DNA from: Mycobacterium sp. E787
GTDB taxonomy: Bacteria > Actinomycetota > Actinomycetes > Mycobacteriales > Mycobacteriaceae
Direction of reading: 5' to 3'
Length of the DNA stretch: 64,000 nucleotides
NCBI RefSeq assembly: GCF_001668725.1
Contig: NZ_LZKL01000014.1
Span: 1-64,000 of the forward strand
The translations under genes were made by a program, and so were the position numbers. Below the pieces are notes generated by a model. It had not been told where the DNA came from and did not search any database. It saw only the letters and a list, made by a program, of their open reading frames with translations. The stretch's first letter is position 1. The number at the start of each line of letters is the position of its first letter. Below are positions 1-8,558 of the stretch, piece by piece.

Positions 1-137
1 GTCTCGGCTGCCGACACGCTGAACTTGCGCCGCAGCTCGGCCACGACGGGACGAACCACCGACCGCTTCTGTTTGAGTGATCGCACCCCAAGCTCCGGGC
101 CCAGCAGCACGTCGAACTCGAGCCAGCCGACCTGCAT
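1..137 (-). CDS. DUF503 family protein, N-terminal part (runs off left edge)
   Basis: Reading on the minus strand from the ATG at 137 gives a protein beginning [13 protein letters not shown], then [28 protein letters not shown], the typical N-terminal half of the small DUF503 family (Rv2117-like, about 97 residues). The frame is still open at position 1, so only about 45 residues are visible. The function of DUF503 is not established. The oddity is its surroundings: the C-terminal half of the same family is encoded on the opposite strand immediately beside it (129-284), and the two share the 9 bases 129-137. Either this minus-strand copy is complete beyond the edge and the plus-strand piece is an inverted partial duplicate, or the gene is broken by a small inversion. 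Confidence 0.6.
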   Translation of the reverse strand, partial: MQVGWLEFDVLLGPELGVRSLKQKRSVVRPVVAELRRKFSVSAAE

Positions 138-284
138 CGGCGGGCCGGGATCGGAGTGGGCGTGGTGTCCGGCGACCGGGGCCACGCCGTCGACGTGCTC
201 GACGCCGCCGAACGCCTGGTGGCCGCGCATCCCGAATTCGAGCTGCTGTCGGTGCGGCGGGGACTGCACCACAGTGACGACTGA
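129..284 (+). pseudogene. DUF503 family C-terminal fragment, inverted relative to its N-terminus
   Basis: On the plus strand the frame from 129 reads [18 protein letters not shown], then [20 protein letters not shown], and ends in [11 protein letters not shown] with TGA at 282-284. This is the expected C-terminal half of a DUF503 (Rv2117-like) protein, including the normal end. No start codon or N-terminal half precedes it in this orientation: the upstream bases are the reverse complement of the N-terminal half. It lies tail-to-tail with lppK, a few bases from a possible lppK stop. As it stands it should not be expressed as a complete protein. A chimeric read or assembly join is as likely as a real inversion. 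Confidence 0.6.
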
Positions 285-288
285 ACGG

Positions 289-928
289 CTACCCGTCGCG
301 GCCCTCGCGTTTGCGGCCCAGTGGCGCGGGCGCGACGGCGCCGGGCGCGAGCCGGCGCGGGCTCGGGCGCCGGCCCGGGGCCCGGGGCCGGATTGGCCGG
401 TGAGGGCGGCCCGGTGGCCGAGTTACCCAGCGCCAGCAGCATTTCGGCGGTTCGGCGAGATAGCTGCCAGCCCCCTTGGAACGGTGCGAACTCCATCGGG
501 AACGTGAATTTGCCGTTGTTGGCCTGGGCGGTGTTGACCGTCACGGTGGCCCGGACGTGGGACGGATTCTTGTCCGACCAGGCCATGTCGTTCGCCGCGA
601 ACGTCATCGGCAGGTAGCCGTTGTCCCGCAACGCGCCGGTGAACCTGTCCAGGGTGGCCGCGCTGTCGGCGGTCGCGCCCTCGACGAGGTCCACCTTGTT
701 GATGCCCGGCACGTTGGGGTCGGCGAGCCGATTCAGCACCTCGGTCAGGGCTTCGGGGGGCGGCAGCGGGGCGGTCGGGGGAGCCGCCACGACGACCGGA
801 GTCGAGGTGATCGGGACGCGCGACGAGGGGGACGACACCACCCTGGGGCCGGTGTGGGAGCATCCGGCGAGCCCGATGGCCGCCACCGCGGTGGCGGCCA
901 TCAGCGCAACGGACAGGCGTCGGTGCAT
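289..928 (-). CDS. lppK: LppK-like lipoprotein (C-terminal frame uncertain)
   Basis: From the ATG at 928 the minus strand encodes a signal peptide (MHRR, then a hydrophobic stretch) ending in the lipobox LAGC, so the mature protein would be a lipid-anchored envelope protein with Cys23 modified. It continues through a Pro-rich linker into a conserved domain ([20 protein letters not shown], then [18 protein letters not shown]) as in mycobacterial LppK, which sits divergently from mpa. The domain ends near residue 165 and is followed by a Pro/Ala-rich tail. The same frame has no stop before the window edge. A one-base shift at about 340-350, in a very GC-rich run, would give a tail ending at the TAG at 289-291, close to the family's length. 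The start is well supported by the signal peptide; the end is not. Function is unknown. Confidence 0.6.
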
Positions 929-1209
929 ACAACTCGTTCTGGTCAGGCGCCCACGTGTGCCGTCGGGCCAACGGGTGCAATGGATGTCACAGCGGGAGCC
1001 GCCGCGCCGACCCGGACGGCGCCGGCGGAGCCCGTGGCAAGGGGTTTTGGGGCCACGGCCGTCCTTTCGCTCGGCGCGATTCGTGGCAGAGATTACCAGT
1101 GGAACCAAAGTCTTAACTTTTCGTGAGCATTTGACTGCGCACATCAACCGGCAATCGCCGGTAGCGTTGAAGTACCACCGCGAATTTCGGGGCGGGAAAG
1201 GAGCGCAAC
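929..1209. promoter_or_regulatory. Divergent lppK-mpa intergenic region
   Basis: This 281-base gap must hold the promoters of both lppK and mpa. A possible extracytoplasmic-type element on the plus strand is GGAAC at 1101-1105 with CGTG 16 nt downstream (1122-1125), resembling a SigE/SigH promoter but not matching CGTT. The mpa ribosome binding site is clear: GGAAAGGAG ending about 6 nt before the ATG at 1210. No RNA gene or extra coding region is visible. Confidence 0.3.
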
Positions 1210-3039
1210 ATGGGTGACTCAGAGCGTTCTGAAGCATTCGGTAACACCGGTGACATTGGCATGTCCAGCGGCGATGCTGCCGAATTGGAACAGTTACGCC
1301 GTGAGGCAGCGGTGCTGCGCGAACAACTCGAGCACGCGGTTGGCACGCACGGCGGCACCCGCTCGGCCCGCGATGTGCATCAGCTCGAAGCGCGCATCGA
1401 TTCCCTCGCGGCGCGCAACTCCAAGTTGATGGAGACCCTCAAGGAGGCTCGCCAGCAACTGTTGGCGCTGCGCGAGGAGGTCGACCGGCTCGGGCAGCCG
1501 CCCAGCGGCTACGGCGTCCTGCTGGCCGCGCACGACGATGACACGGTCGACGTGTTCACCTCGGGCCGCAAGATGCGCCTGACCTGCTCGCCCAACATCG
1601 AGGTCGCCACGCTGCGGAAGGGTCAGACGGTCCGGCTCAACGAGGCCCTGACCGTCGTCGAGGCGGGCACGTTCGAATCGGTCGGCGAGATCTCCACCCT
1701 GCGCGAGGTGCTCAACGACGGGCACCGTGCGCTCGTCGTCGGCCACGCCGACGAGGAGCGGATCGTGTGGCTGGCCGAGCCGCTGGTCGCCGAGGACCTG
1801 CCGGACGGCGTTCCCGACGCCCTCAACGACGACACCAAGCCCCGCAAGCTGCGCCCGGGCGACTCGCTGCTGGTCGACACCAAGGCCGGCTACGCCTTCG
1901 AGCGCATCCCCAAGGCAGAGGTCGAAGACCTGGTGCTCGAGGAGGTGCCCGACGTCAGCTACCAGGACATCGGTGGCCTGACCCGACAGATCGAGCAGAT
2001 CCGCGACGCCGTCGAGTTGCCGTTCCTGCACAAGGAGCTCTACCGCGAGTACGCGCTGCGCCCGCCCAAGGGCGTGCTGCTGTACGGCCCGCCCGGCTGC
2101 GGCAAGACGCTGATCGCGAAGGCGGTCGCGAACTCGCTGGCCAAGAAGATGGCCGAGGTGCGCGGCGACGATGCCCGCGAGGCGAAGTCGTACTTCCTCA
2201 ACATCAAGGGCCCCGAGCTGCTGAACAAGTTCGTCGGCGAGACCGAGCGGCACATCCGATTGATCTTCCAGCGGGCGCGTGAGAAGGCGTCGGAGGGAAC
2301 GCCGGTGATCGTGTTCTTCGACGAGATGGACTCGATCTTCCGCACCCGCGGCACCGGAGTCTCCTCGGACGTCGAGACGACGGTGGTCCCGCAGCTGCTG
2401 AGCGAGATCGATGGCGTCGAGGGCCTGGAGAACGTCATCGTGATCGGCGCCTCCAACCGCGAGGACATGATCGACCCCGCGATCCTGCGGCCGGGCCGCC
2501 TGGACGTGAAGATCAAGATCGAGCGCCCGGACGCCGAGGCGGCGCAGGACATCTTCTCGAAGTACCTCACCGAGACGCTTCCGCTGCACGCCGACGACCT
2601 CGCCGAGTTCGACGGCGACCGCACGGCCTGCATCAAGGCGATGATCGAGAAGGTCGTCGAGCGGATGTACGCCGAGATCGACGACAACCGGTTCCTGGAG
2701 GTCACCTACGCCAACGGTGACAAGGAGGTCATGTACTTCAAGGACTTCAACTCCGGGGCGATGATCCAGAACGTCGTCGACCGGGCGAAGAAGAACGCGA
2801 TCAAGTCGGTGCTCGAGACCGGCCAGCCCGGCCTGCGCATCCAGCACCTGCTCGACTCGATCGTCGACGAGTTCGCCGAGAACGAGGACCTGCCCAACAC
2901 CACCAACCCCGATGACTGGGCGCGGATTTCGGGCAAGAAGGGCGAGCGGATCGTCTACATCCGCACCCTGGTCACGGGCAAGTCGTCGAGCGCGTCGCGG
3001 GCCATCGACACCGAGTCCAACCTGGGTCAGTACCTGTAG
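1210..3039 (+). CDS. mpa: Mpa/ARC proteasomal ATPase
   Basis: Mpa is the hexameric AAA+ ring that binds Pup-tagged proteins, unfolds them and feeds them to the 20S proteasome. The 609-residue product matches the usual length. Residues about 22-96 form the N-terminal coiled coil that captures Pup. Residues 98-240 form the OB-fold interdomain. The AAA module has Walker A GPPGCGKT at 293-300, Walker [11 protein letters not shown], and sensor/arginine-finger region RPGRLD. The C-terminus ends GQYL, with the penultimate Tyr that docks into the proteasome core. The ATG at 1210 follows GGAAAGGAG. The gene is separated from dop-pup-prcBA by two minus-strand genes, as in other mycobacteria. Nothing is abnormal; this is an intact, canonical copy. 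Confidence 0.97.
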   Translation: MGDSERSEAFGNTGDIGMSSGDAAELEQLRREAAVLREQLEHAVGTHGGTRSARDVHQLEARIDSLAARNSKLMETLKEARQQLLALREEVDRLGQPPSGYGVLLAAHDDDTVDVFTSGRKMRLTCSPNIEVATLRKGQTVRLNEALTVVEAGTFESVGEISTLREVLNDGHRALVVGHADEERIVWLAEPLVAEDLPDGVPDALNDDTKPRKLRPGDSLLVDTKAGYAFERIPKAEVEDLVLEEVPDVSYQDIGGLTRQIEQIRDAVELPFLHKELYREYALRPPKGVLLYGPPGCGKTLIAKAVANSLAKKMAEVRGDDAREAKSYFLNIKGPELLNKFVGETERHIRLIFQRAREKASEGTPVIVFFDEMDSIFRTRGTGVSSDVETTVVPQLLSEIDGVEGLENVIVIGASNREDMIDPAILRPGRLDVKIKIERPDAEAAQDIFSKYLTETLPLHADDLAEFDGDRTACIKAMIEKVVERMYAEIDDNRFLEVTYANGDKEVMYFKDFNSGAMIQNVVDRAKKNAIKSVLETGQPGLRIQHLLDSIVDEFAENEDLPNTTNPDDWARISGKKGERIVYIRTLVTGKSSSASRAIDTESNLGQYL

Positions 3040-3058
3040 GGCGGCTCCGTCGCCCGTG

Positions 3059-3706
3059 CTAGGCGGTCACCAGCGAGTAGCTGTTGGTCAGGTCATCCTG
3101 GGTGACCTGGGCGGCTCGGGAGGTCGTGTCGATGCGCAACTCTTCGGTGAGCACGCGCGGCTGGTAGGACCATCCGTTGGGCAGCTTGAGCCGGTCGCCC
3201 AGCTTCGGCAGATCCGCACGCGACAGGGTGGGGTCGACGACCTGGCTCCAGGTCTGCATGACCCAGCGGTGCCCCTGCGGATCCTGTAGTTCGTAGACCT
3301 CTTCGCCGGCGTTGAACACGAACACCGTGTGGCGGGACACCGTGTTGACGCTGTAGGGCGCGGGGTTCATCGACGACAGCAGGACGGTGGCCTGCTGGAT
3401 CATCTCGATCCCGCCGAAGGTCTTTCTGATCTGGGGGCCCTGCTGTTCCTTCTCGATGGCGTTCATCAACCAGTAGCGGGGACCGTTGAGAAGCGCTGCG
3501 GCCGCGCCGTTTTCGGCGGCGATGGCCTGCGGGTCCAGCGCCGACCACAGCTCTTCGGGGCAGTCGTTGAGCGGGAAGCTGTTGTAGACCGTGGCCTGCG
3601 GGCCGGCCTCGCCGGGGGTCACGAGAAGCACTTCGCCGTAACGCTTTCCAGCCAGGTCGGTCATCCGTGTGAAGTTAATCACCGCCGCTGGTGGCGTCAA
3701 CTTCAC
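3059..3706 (-). CDS. Conserved hypothetical protein (Rv2114-like)
   Basis: A 215-residue protein with no signal peptide or membrane segment. By position and length it corresponds to Rv2114 of M. tuberculosis, always found between mpa and the membrane protein gene upstream. No catalytic motif is recognised. It contains a conserved-looking core (ENGAAAALLNGPRYWLMNAI, then VLLSSMNPAPYSVNTVSRH). The GTG at 3706 overlaps the 3' end of the membrane protein gene by 32 nt; a GTG at 3682 and an ATG at 3664 (MTDLAGKRYG) are alternative starts. The tight overlap implies translational coupling with the gene at 3675-4859. It converges on mpa, whose stop is 19 bases away. Confidence 0.7.
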   Translation of the reverse strand: MKLTPPAAVINFTRMTDLAGKRYGEVLLVTPGEAGPQATVYNSFPLNDCPEELWSALDPQAIAAENGAAAALLNGPRYWLMNAIEKEQQGPQIRKTFGGIEMIQQATVLLSSMNPAPYSVNTVSRHTVFVFNAGEEVYELQDPQGHRWVMQTWSQVVDPTLSRADLPKLGDRLKLPNGWSYQPRVLTEELRIDTTSRAAQVTQDDLTNSYSLVTA

Positions 3707-4859
3707 ACGCCGCGAGCGCCTCGGCCCCGCGGTAGCGGTTGCGTGCGATCAGCGTCGCATGCAGGTCGTCGATCAGGGGATCCAGGAAGGTGGCGCGGTA
3801 TTCGGCGTCGCCCGCGGCTCGGGCGCTGATGTACATGAACGTCAGGGCCCCGAGGAACAAGGTCATGTGGATCAGCGAATCGGGCACCGGCAGCGTGAAT
3901 CCCAGCACCGTCGCGGTGCTTTTGTAGGTGTGGGTCCATTCGTTCAACAGCGCAGGCGTCAGCACGATCAGCCCGAGGACGAGGTAGATCGTGGCGGTGA
4001 CCACCGCGACCACCAGGATCTGCGCCAGCTGCGAGACCGCCAGCACGAAGACGACGTTGAGCCGTTCGGCCCGCGTCAGCGGAGCGCAGTCGGGGGCGTC
4101 CGGCATGTCCGCGAAGGGCGTGCCCGCGAGCCGTTCACTGTCGTTGGGCAGCACCGACATCGTGGATCCGAGCGCCGGCCGGGCCCGTTCCCACGTCGCG
4201 GAGACGACGAATGCCACGGCGATCGAGAGCAAAAAGGCGATCGCCAGCCCCAGCCGCTGCCCGCTGATCGTCTTGGCCATGATCCAGACGTAGGTGTTGA
4301 AGAAGACCAGGGCCGTCAGCAGCACCACCGGCAGGGCGCGGACGACCAAGGCCCCGACCGTCGCAAGGTGCGAGAGCGTCATCCGCACCGCCCATCCGAC
4401 CACCGATCCGACGCCACAGCCCGTCAGTGTCAGCACCGCGGCGACGACGATGGCCTCTTGAGCCAGTTCGCCGGGTCCGCCGACGGTGAGCCCGACACAC
4501 GCGACCACGAGCGCCGCGATCGTCGCGGTGCCCGCGCGGATCCGGCCGCTGCGCGACCGCGACACCAGCCAGCCGACCACGGCCATCAGCGGCAGCGCGA
4601 GCCCGATGATGCTCAGCACGACCAACTCCGGGCCCGTCGGCTGCCCGGTGATCTCGACGTCGTGGCCGCCGGTGATCAGGTAGATCGGCAGGACGCAGGC
4701 CTGCAAAGTCGCGTAGGCCGCCAGCATGGGAGCCGACCGCGGCCAGAGCCGTCGCCACCGGGAGCGTCTCGTCAGCACCGAAGGCAATCCGCGCTCGAGG
4801 AACCAGCTTTCGGCCGCGCCGCTCGCCGTCCCCGGCGGGCGGCGGAGAGAAGGGCCCAT
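3675..4859 (-). CDS. Integral membrane protein (Rv2113-like)
   Basis: A 394-residue protein with about eight hydrophobic segments: around 45-60, 82-100, 112-130, 137-158, 170-190, 200-215 and two or three after residue 280, with a soluble stretch near 225-275. Size and position match Rv2113, a membrane protein of unknown function kept beside the proteasome genes. The N-terminal 40 residues are basic and probably cytoplasmic. It is transcribed divergently from dop across a 114-base gap and co-transcribed with the overlapping downstream gene. No transporter signature or catalytic motif could be assigned. Confidence 0.75.
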   Translation of the reverse strand: MGPSLRRPPGTASGAAESWFLERGLPSVLTRRSRWRRLWPRSAPMLAAYATLQACVLPIYLITGGHDVEITGQPTGPELVVLSIIGLALPLMAVVGWLVSRSRSGRIRAGTATIAALVVACVGLTVGGPGELAQEAIVVAAVLTLTGCGVGSVVGWAVRMTLSHLATVGALVVRALPVVLLTALVFFNTYVWIMAKTISGQRLGLAIAFLLSIAVAFVVSATWERARPALGSTMSVLPNDSERLAGTPFADMPDAPDCAPLTRAERLNVVFVLAVSQLAQILVVAVVTATIYLVLGLIVLTPALLNEWTHTYKSTATVLGFTLPVPDSLIHMTLFLGALTFMYISARAAGDAEYRATFLDPLIDDLHATLIARNRYRGAEALAACEVDATSGGD

Positions 4860-4961
4860 GCGGGCTCACCCTAGTGGCCGATCAGCCGTGCGCCGGGGAT
4901 TATCGCGCCGAATTCGGGCCCCCAGATCACCCCGCCCAGCGGGCCACATGATAAGCGGGCC

Positions 4962-4967
4962 TATCTT
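4962..4967 (+). promoter_or_regulatory. dop -10 element, leaderless start
   Basis: TATCTT lies 6 bases before the dop ATG (4974), with no Shine-Dalgarno sequence between. That spacing puts the transcription start on the ATG itself, the pattern of mycobacterial leaderless genes. Confidence 0.5.
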
Positions 4968-4973
4968 GAAGTA

Positions 4974-6482
4974 ATGCAAAGGATTATCGGGACGGAGGTC
5001 GAGTACGGCATCTCGTCGCCGTCGGACCCGACCGCCAACCCGATCCTCACCTCGACCCAGGCGGTGCTGGCCTACGCGGCCGCCGCCGGCATTCAGCGCG
5101 CCAAGCGGACCCGCTGGGACTACGAGGTCGAATCGCCGCTGCGCGACGCCCGCGGCTTCGACCTGAGCCGCTCGGCCGGGCCCCCGCCCGTCGTCGACGC
5201 CGACGAGGTCGGGGCGGCCAACATGATCCTGACCAACGGGGCGCGCCTCTACGTCGACCACGCGCACCCGGAGTACTCCGCGCCGGAGTGCACCGACCCG
5301 CTCGACGCGGTGATCTGGGACAAGGCCGGCGAACGGGTGATGGAGGCCGCCGCGCGGCACGTCGCCAGCGTGCCGGGCGCCGCGAAACTGCAGCTCTACA
5401 AGAACAACGTCGACGGCAAGGGCGCCTCCTACGGGTCGCACGAGAACTACCTGATGTCGCGGCAGACGCCGTTCTCGGCGATCATCGCCGGCCTGACCCC
5501 TTTTCTGGTGTCGCGGCAGGTCGTGACGGGTTCGGGCCGGGTCGGCATCGGCCCCTCCGGTGACGAGCCGGGCTTCCAGCTGTCGCAGCGCTCCGACTAC
5601 ATCGAGGTCGAGGTCGGCCTGGAGACCACGCTGAAACGCGGCATCATCAACACCCGCGACGAGCCCCACGCCGACGCCGACCGATACCGCCGGCTGCACG
5701 TCATCATCGGCGACGCCAACCTCGCCGAGACGTCGACGTATCTGAAGCTGGGCACCACGGCGCTGGTGCTCGACCTGATCGAAGAGGGCCCCGCGCACGG
5801 GATAGACCTGACCGACCTGGCGCTGGCGCGCCCCGTCCACGCCGTCCACGCCATCAGCCGCGACCCGTCGCTGCGGGTCGCGGTGGCCCTGGCCGACGGC
5901 CGCGAGCTGACCGCCCTTGCGCTGCAACGGATCTACCTCGACCGGGTGGCCAAGCTGGTGGACGGCCGCGACCCCGACCCCCGCGCCGCCGACATCGTCG
6001 AGACCTGGGCCGATGTGCTCGACAAGCTGGAGCGCGACCCGATGGACTGCGCCGAGCTGCTGGACTGGCCGGCCAAGCTGCGGCTGCTGGAGGGTTTCCG
6101 GCAGCGGGAGAACCTGAGCTGGTCGGCGCCGCGGCTGCACCTGGTCGACCTGCAGTACTCCGATGTGCGGCTGGACAAGGGCCTGTACAACCGGCTGGTC
6201 GCGCGCGGCTCGATGAAGCGTCTGGTCAGCGAACACCAGGTGCTCGAAGCTGTCGACAATCCGCCGACGGACACGCGCGCCTACTTCCGCGGTGAATGCC
6301 TGCGCCGGTTCGGCGCCGACATCGCCGCGGCCAGCTGGGACTCGGTGATCTTCGACCTCGGTGGGGATTCGCTGGTGCGCATCCCCACCCTGGAGCCGCT
6401 GCGGGGGAGCAAGGCCCACGTCGGGGCGTTATTGGACTCGGTGGACAGCGCGGTCGAACTGGTGGAACAACTGACCAGCTAA
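4974..6482 (+). CDS. dop: Dop, Pup deamidase/depupylase
   Basis: Dop converts the C-terminal Gln of Pup to Glu so that PafA can ligate it, and also removes Pup from tagged proteins. The 502-residue product has the carboxylate-amine ligase-like fold shared with PafA, starting [12 protein letters not shown] with the metal-binding Glu residues. The Dop-specific loop lies at about residues 40-80, and the catalytic Asp95 in [11 protein letters not shown]. Conserved SYGSHENYL and [19 protein letters not shown] complete the active site. Since Pup here ends GGQ, Dop activity is required for pupylation. It is first in dop-pup-prcB-prcA and probably leaderless. Confidence 0.97.
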   Translation: MQRIIGTEVEYGISSPSDPTANPILTSTQAVLAYAAAAGIQRAKRTRWDYEVESPLRDARGFDLSRSAGPPPVVDADEVGAANMILTNGARLYVDHAHPEYSAPECTDPLDAVIWDKAGERVMEAAARHVASVPGAAKLQLYKNNVDGKGASYGSHENYLMSRQTPFSAIIAGLTPFLVSRQVVTGSGRVGIGPSGDEPGFQLSQRSDYIEVEVGLETTLKRGIINTRDEPHADADRYRRLHVIIGDANLAETSTYLKLGTTALVLDLIEEGPAHGIDLTDLALARPVHAVHAISRDPSLRVAVALADGRELTALALQRIYLDRVAKLVDGRDPDPRAADIVETWADVLDKLERDPMDCAELLDWPAKLRLLEGFRQRENLSWSAPRLHLVDLQYSDVRLDKGLYNRLVARGSMKRLVSEHQVLEAVDNPPTDTRAYFRGECLRRFGADIAAASWDSVIFDLGGDSLVRIPTLEPLRGSKAHVGALLDSVDSAVELVEQLTS

Positions 6483-6506
6483 CAGTTAGAGCGGGAAACG
6501 TCGGCG

Positions 6507-6535
6507 TTGACCGGTACTGTAGAGAAGACTAAGCG
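6507..6535 (+). promoter_or_regulatory. Possible pup-prcB-prcA promoter
   Basis: TTGACC (6507-6512) followed after 17 nt by TAAGCG (6530-6535) resembles a SigA-type promoter with a good -35 and a weak -10. It lies in the 102-base dop-pup gap. A strong AGGAGG ribosome binding site follows at about 6573, before the pup ATG at 6585. Confidence 0.3.
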
Positions 6536-6584
6536 GGCGCGTGACTTGGGATAACACGAGCCGACAACTAAGCAGGAGGCGGCG

Positions 6585-6779
6585 ATGGCTCAGGAGCAGA
6601 CCAAGCGTGGTGGTGGCGGCGGCGATGAAGACGACTTCGCCGACGGCGCGGCCGCGGGCCAGGAGCGTCGCGAGAAGTTAGCTGAAGACACCGACGACCT
6701 GCTCGACGAGATTGACGACGTCCTTGAGGAAAACGCCGAGGACTTTGTCCGCGCGTATGTCCAAAAGGGCGGACAGTGA
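6585..6779 (+). CDS. pup: Pup, prokaryotic ubiquitin-like protein
   Basis: A 64-residue, acidic, largely disordered protein that is attached through its C-terminus to lysines of substrates, marking them for the Mpa-proteasome. The C-terminal half ([20 protein letters not shown]) is the helix that pairs with the Mpa coiled coil, and the protein ends YVQKGGQ, so Dop must deamidate the last Gln. The start is set by AGGAGG just upstream of ATG 6585. Its stop overlaps the prcB GTG start (GTGA), showing translational coupling to the proteasome core. Confidence 0.98.
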   Translation: MAQEQTKRGGGGGDEDDFADGAAAGQERREKLAEDTDDLLDEIDDVLEENAEDFVRAYVQKGGQ

Positions 6780-7663
6780 CCTGGCCTTTTGCCGATCGCC
6801 TGCCCACTAACTCCGCCCTCCCCGGGAACCCGGCCATAGACCTGTCCTCGTTCGCCGACCTGCTGCGCCGCCAGGCGCCGGAGCTGCTGCCGGCGAGCCT
6901 GAGCGGCGGCGCGCACGCGGTCGCCGCCGGCGGACAACTTCCGCACGGCACCACCATCGTCGCGCTGAAATATCCCGGCGGCGTCCTCATCGCGGGTGAC
7001 CGGCGCTCGACGCAGGGCAACATGATCGCCGGGCGCGACGTCAAGAAGGTGTACATCACCGACGACTACACCGCGACCGGCATCGCCGGCACCGCCGCGA
7101 TCGCCGTCGAGTTCGCACGCCTCTACGCGGTGGAACTCGAGCACTACGAGAAGCTCGAGGGCGTGCCGCTCACCTTCGCCGGCAAGGTCAACCGGCTCGC
7201 GATCATGGTGCGCGGCAACCTGGCGGCGGCGATGCAGGGGCTGGTCGCCCTGCCGCTGCTGGCGGGCTACGACATCCACGCCGCGGACGCCGAAAGCGCC
7301 GGCCGCATCGTGTCGTTCGACGCCGCCGGCGGCTGGAACATCGAGGAAGAGGGCTACCAGGCGGTTGGGTCGGGCTCGATCTTCGCCAAGTCGTCGATGA
7401 AGAAGCTCTACGCGCAAGTCACCGACGTCGATTCGGCGGTGCGGGTGGCGGTCGAGGCGCTCTACGACGCCGCCGACGACGACTCTGCCACCGGCGGACC
7501 GGACCTGGTCCGCGGCATCTACCCGACGGCGGTCACCATCGGCGCCGAGGGCGCCGCCGAGGTGCCGGAGGCCCGCATCGCTGAGCTGGCCCGCGAGGTA
7601 ATCGAAAGCCGTTCGCGCGCAGACACTTTCGGTCCGGATTCCGAGCCGCGGGGTGACAAGTGA
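6776..7663 (+). CDS. prcB: Proteasome beta subunit PrcB
   Basis: Catalytic subunit of the 20S core. The precursor has a 58-residue propeptide ending LPHG, after which autocleavage exposes the nucleophile Thr59 ([11 protein letters not shown]). The N-terminal nucleophile hydrolase core follows, with [11 protein letters not shown], an SGRDV-like GRDVKKVYI segment and conserved [11 protein letters not shown]. At 295 residues it is a few longer than the M. tuberculosis protein. It starts at GTG 6776, overlapping the pup stop by 4 nt, and its own stop overlaps prcA in the same way. Confidence 0.97.
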   Translation: MTWPFADRLPTNSALPGNPAIDLSSFADLLRRQAPELLPASLSGGAHAVAAGGQLPHGTTIVALKYPGGVLIAGDRRSTQGNMIAGRDVKKVYITDDYTATGIAGTAAIAVEFARLYAVELEHYEKLEGVPLTFAGKVNRLAIMVRGNLAAAMQGLVALPLLAGYDIHAADAESAGRIVSFDAAGGWNIEEEGYQAVGSGSIFAKSSMKKLYAQVTDVDSAVRVAVEALYDAADDDSATGGPDLVRGIYPTAVTIGAEGAAEVPEARIAELAREVIESRSRADTFGPDSEPRGDK

Positions 7664-8433
7664 GCTTTCCGTATTTCATCTCGCCCGAGCAGGCGATGCG
7701 CGAGCGCAGCGAGCTCGCGCGCAAGGGCATCGCGCGGGGCCGCAGCGTGGTGGCGCTGGCCTACGCCGATGGCGTGCTGTTCGTCGCGGAGAACCCGTCG
7801 CGGTCCCTGCAGAAGATCAGCGAGCTCTACGATCGCGTGGGCTTCGCGGCCGCGGGCAAGTTCAACGAATTCGACAACTTGCGCCGTGGCGGAATCCAGT
7901 TCGCCGACACCCGCGGCTACGCCTACGACCGCCGCGACGTCACCGGCAGGCAGCTGGCCAACGTCTACGCGCAGACCCTCGGCACCATCTTCACCGAGCA
8001 GGCCAAGCCCTACGAGGTCGAGTTGTGCGTCGCCGAGGTCGCCCACTACGGCGAATCGAAACCGCCTGAGCTGTATCGGATCCTGTATGACGGATCGATC
8101 GCCGACGAGCCGCACTTCGTGGTGATGGGCGGCACCACCGAGCCGATCACCACCGCGCTCAAGGAGTCCTACGCCGAAAACGCGCACCTTCGCGAGGCGT
8201 TGGGGATCGCCCTGGCGGCGCTGCGGGCGGGCAGCGCGGAAGCGTCCAACGGCGATCAACACTCGATCGACGTGAGCAGCCTCGAGGTGGCCATCCTGGA
8301 CGCCAACCGGCCGCGCCGCGCGTTTCGGCGGATCACCCGGCCCGCCCTGGAAAGCATGCTCAAGGAGCTCGACAAAAAGGGCTCCAAAGCCAAGGGCAAG
8401 ACCACAGATCCCGACGAGAAGCCCAAGGACTAG
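7660..8433 (+). CDS. prcA: Proteasome alpha subunit PrcA
   Basis: Forms the two outer rings of the 20S core and gates substrate entry. The 257-residue product starts [20 protein letters not shown], the N-terminal gating segment, followed by the alpha-subunit fold ([37 protein letters not shown]). The C-terminal tail is Lys/Asp-rich and probably disordered. It starts at GTG 7660 in a GTGA overlap with prcB, so the two subunits are made together. Unlike in M. tuberculosis, the next gene (pafA) follows after only 125 bases. Confidence 0.97.
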   Translation: MSFPYFISPEQAMRERSELARKGIARGRSVVALAYADGVLFVAENPSRSLQKISELYDRVGFAAAGKFNEFDNLRRGGIQFADTRGYAYDRRDVTGRQLANVYAQTLGTIFTEQAKPYEVELCVAEVAHYGESKPPELYRILYDGSIADEPHFVVMGGTTEPITTALKESYAENAHLREALGIALAALRAGSAEASNGDQHSIDVSSLEVAILDANRPRRAFRRITRPALESMLKELDKKGSKAKGKTTDPDEKPKD

Positions 8434-8545
8434 ACCCGGCGCGGAGGGGTCCGGTGGGCCTCGTCGGCGACGGTGCCGACTGGATCCAATCCGGCCAATA
8501 GCATCCGTGGGCGCGGCTTGCTCACATTAGCGGTCGGACAACCAG

Positions 8546-8551
8546 TACCCT
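8546..8551 (+). promoter_or_regulatory. pafA -10 element, leaderless start
   Basis: TACCCT fits TANNNT and ends 7 bases before the pafA GTG at 8559. No Shine-Dalgarno is present. This suggests pafA has its own promoter in the short prcA-pafA gap and is translated from a leaderless mRNA. Confidence 0.45.
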
Positions 8552-8558
8552 CGATTAC

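Noticed and set aside
423..980. 185-codon minus-strand frame starting at 980
   Set aside because: It overlaps lppK in another frame, is rich in Arg/Gly/His in the way of shifted high-GC frames, and has no family resemblance; the lppK frame has a signal peptide and lipobox.
1294..2847. 517-codon frame opposite mpa
   Set aside because: Composition of a high-GC antisense frame; mpa is fully conserved on the other strand.
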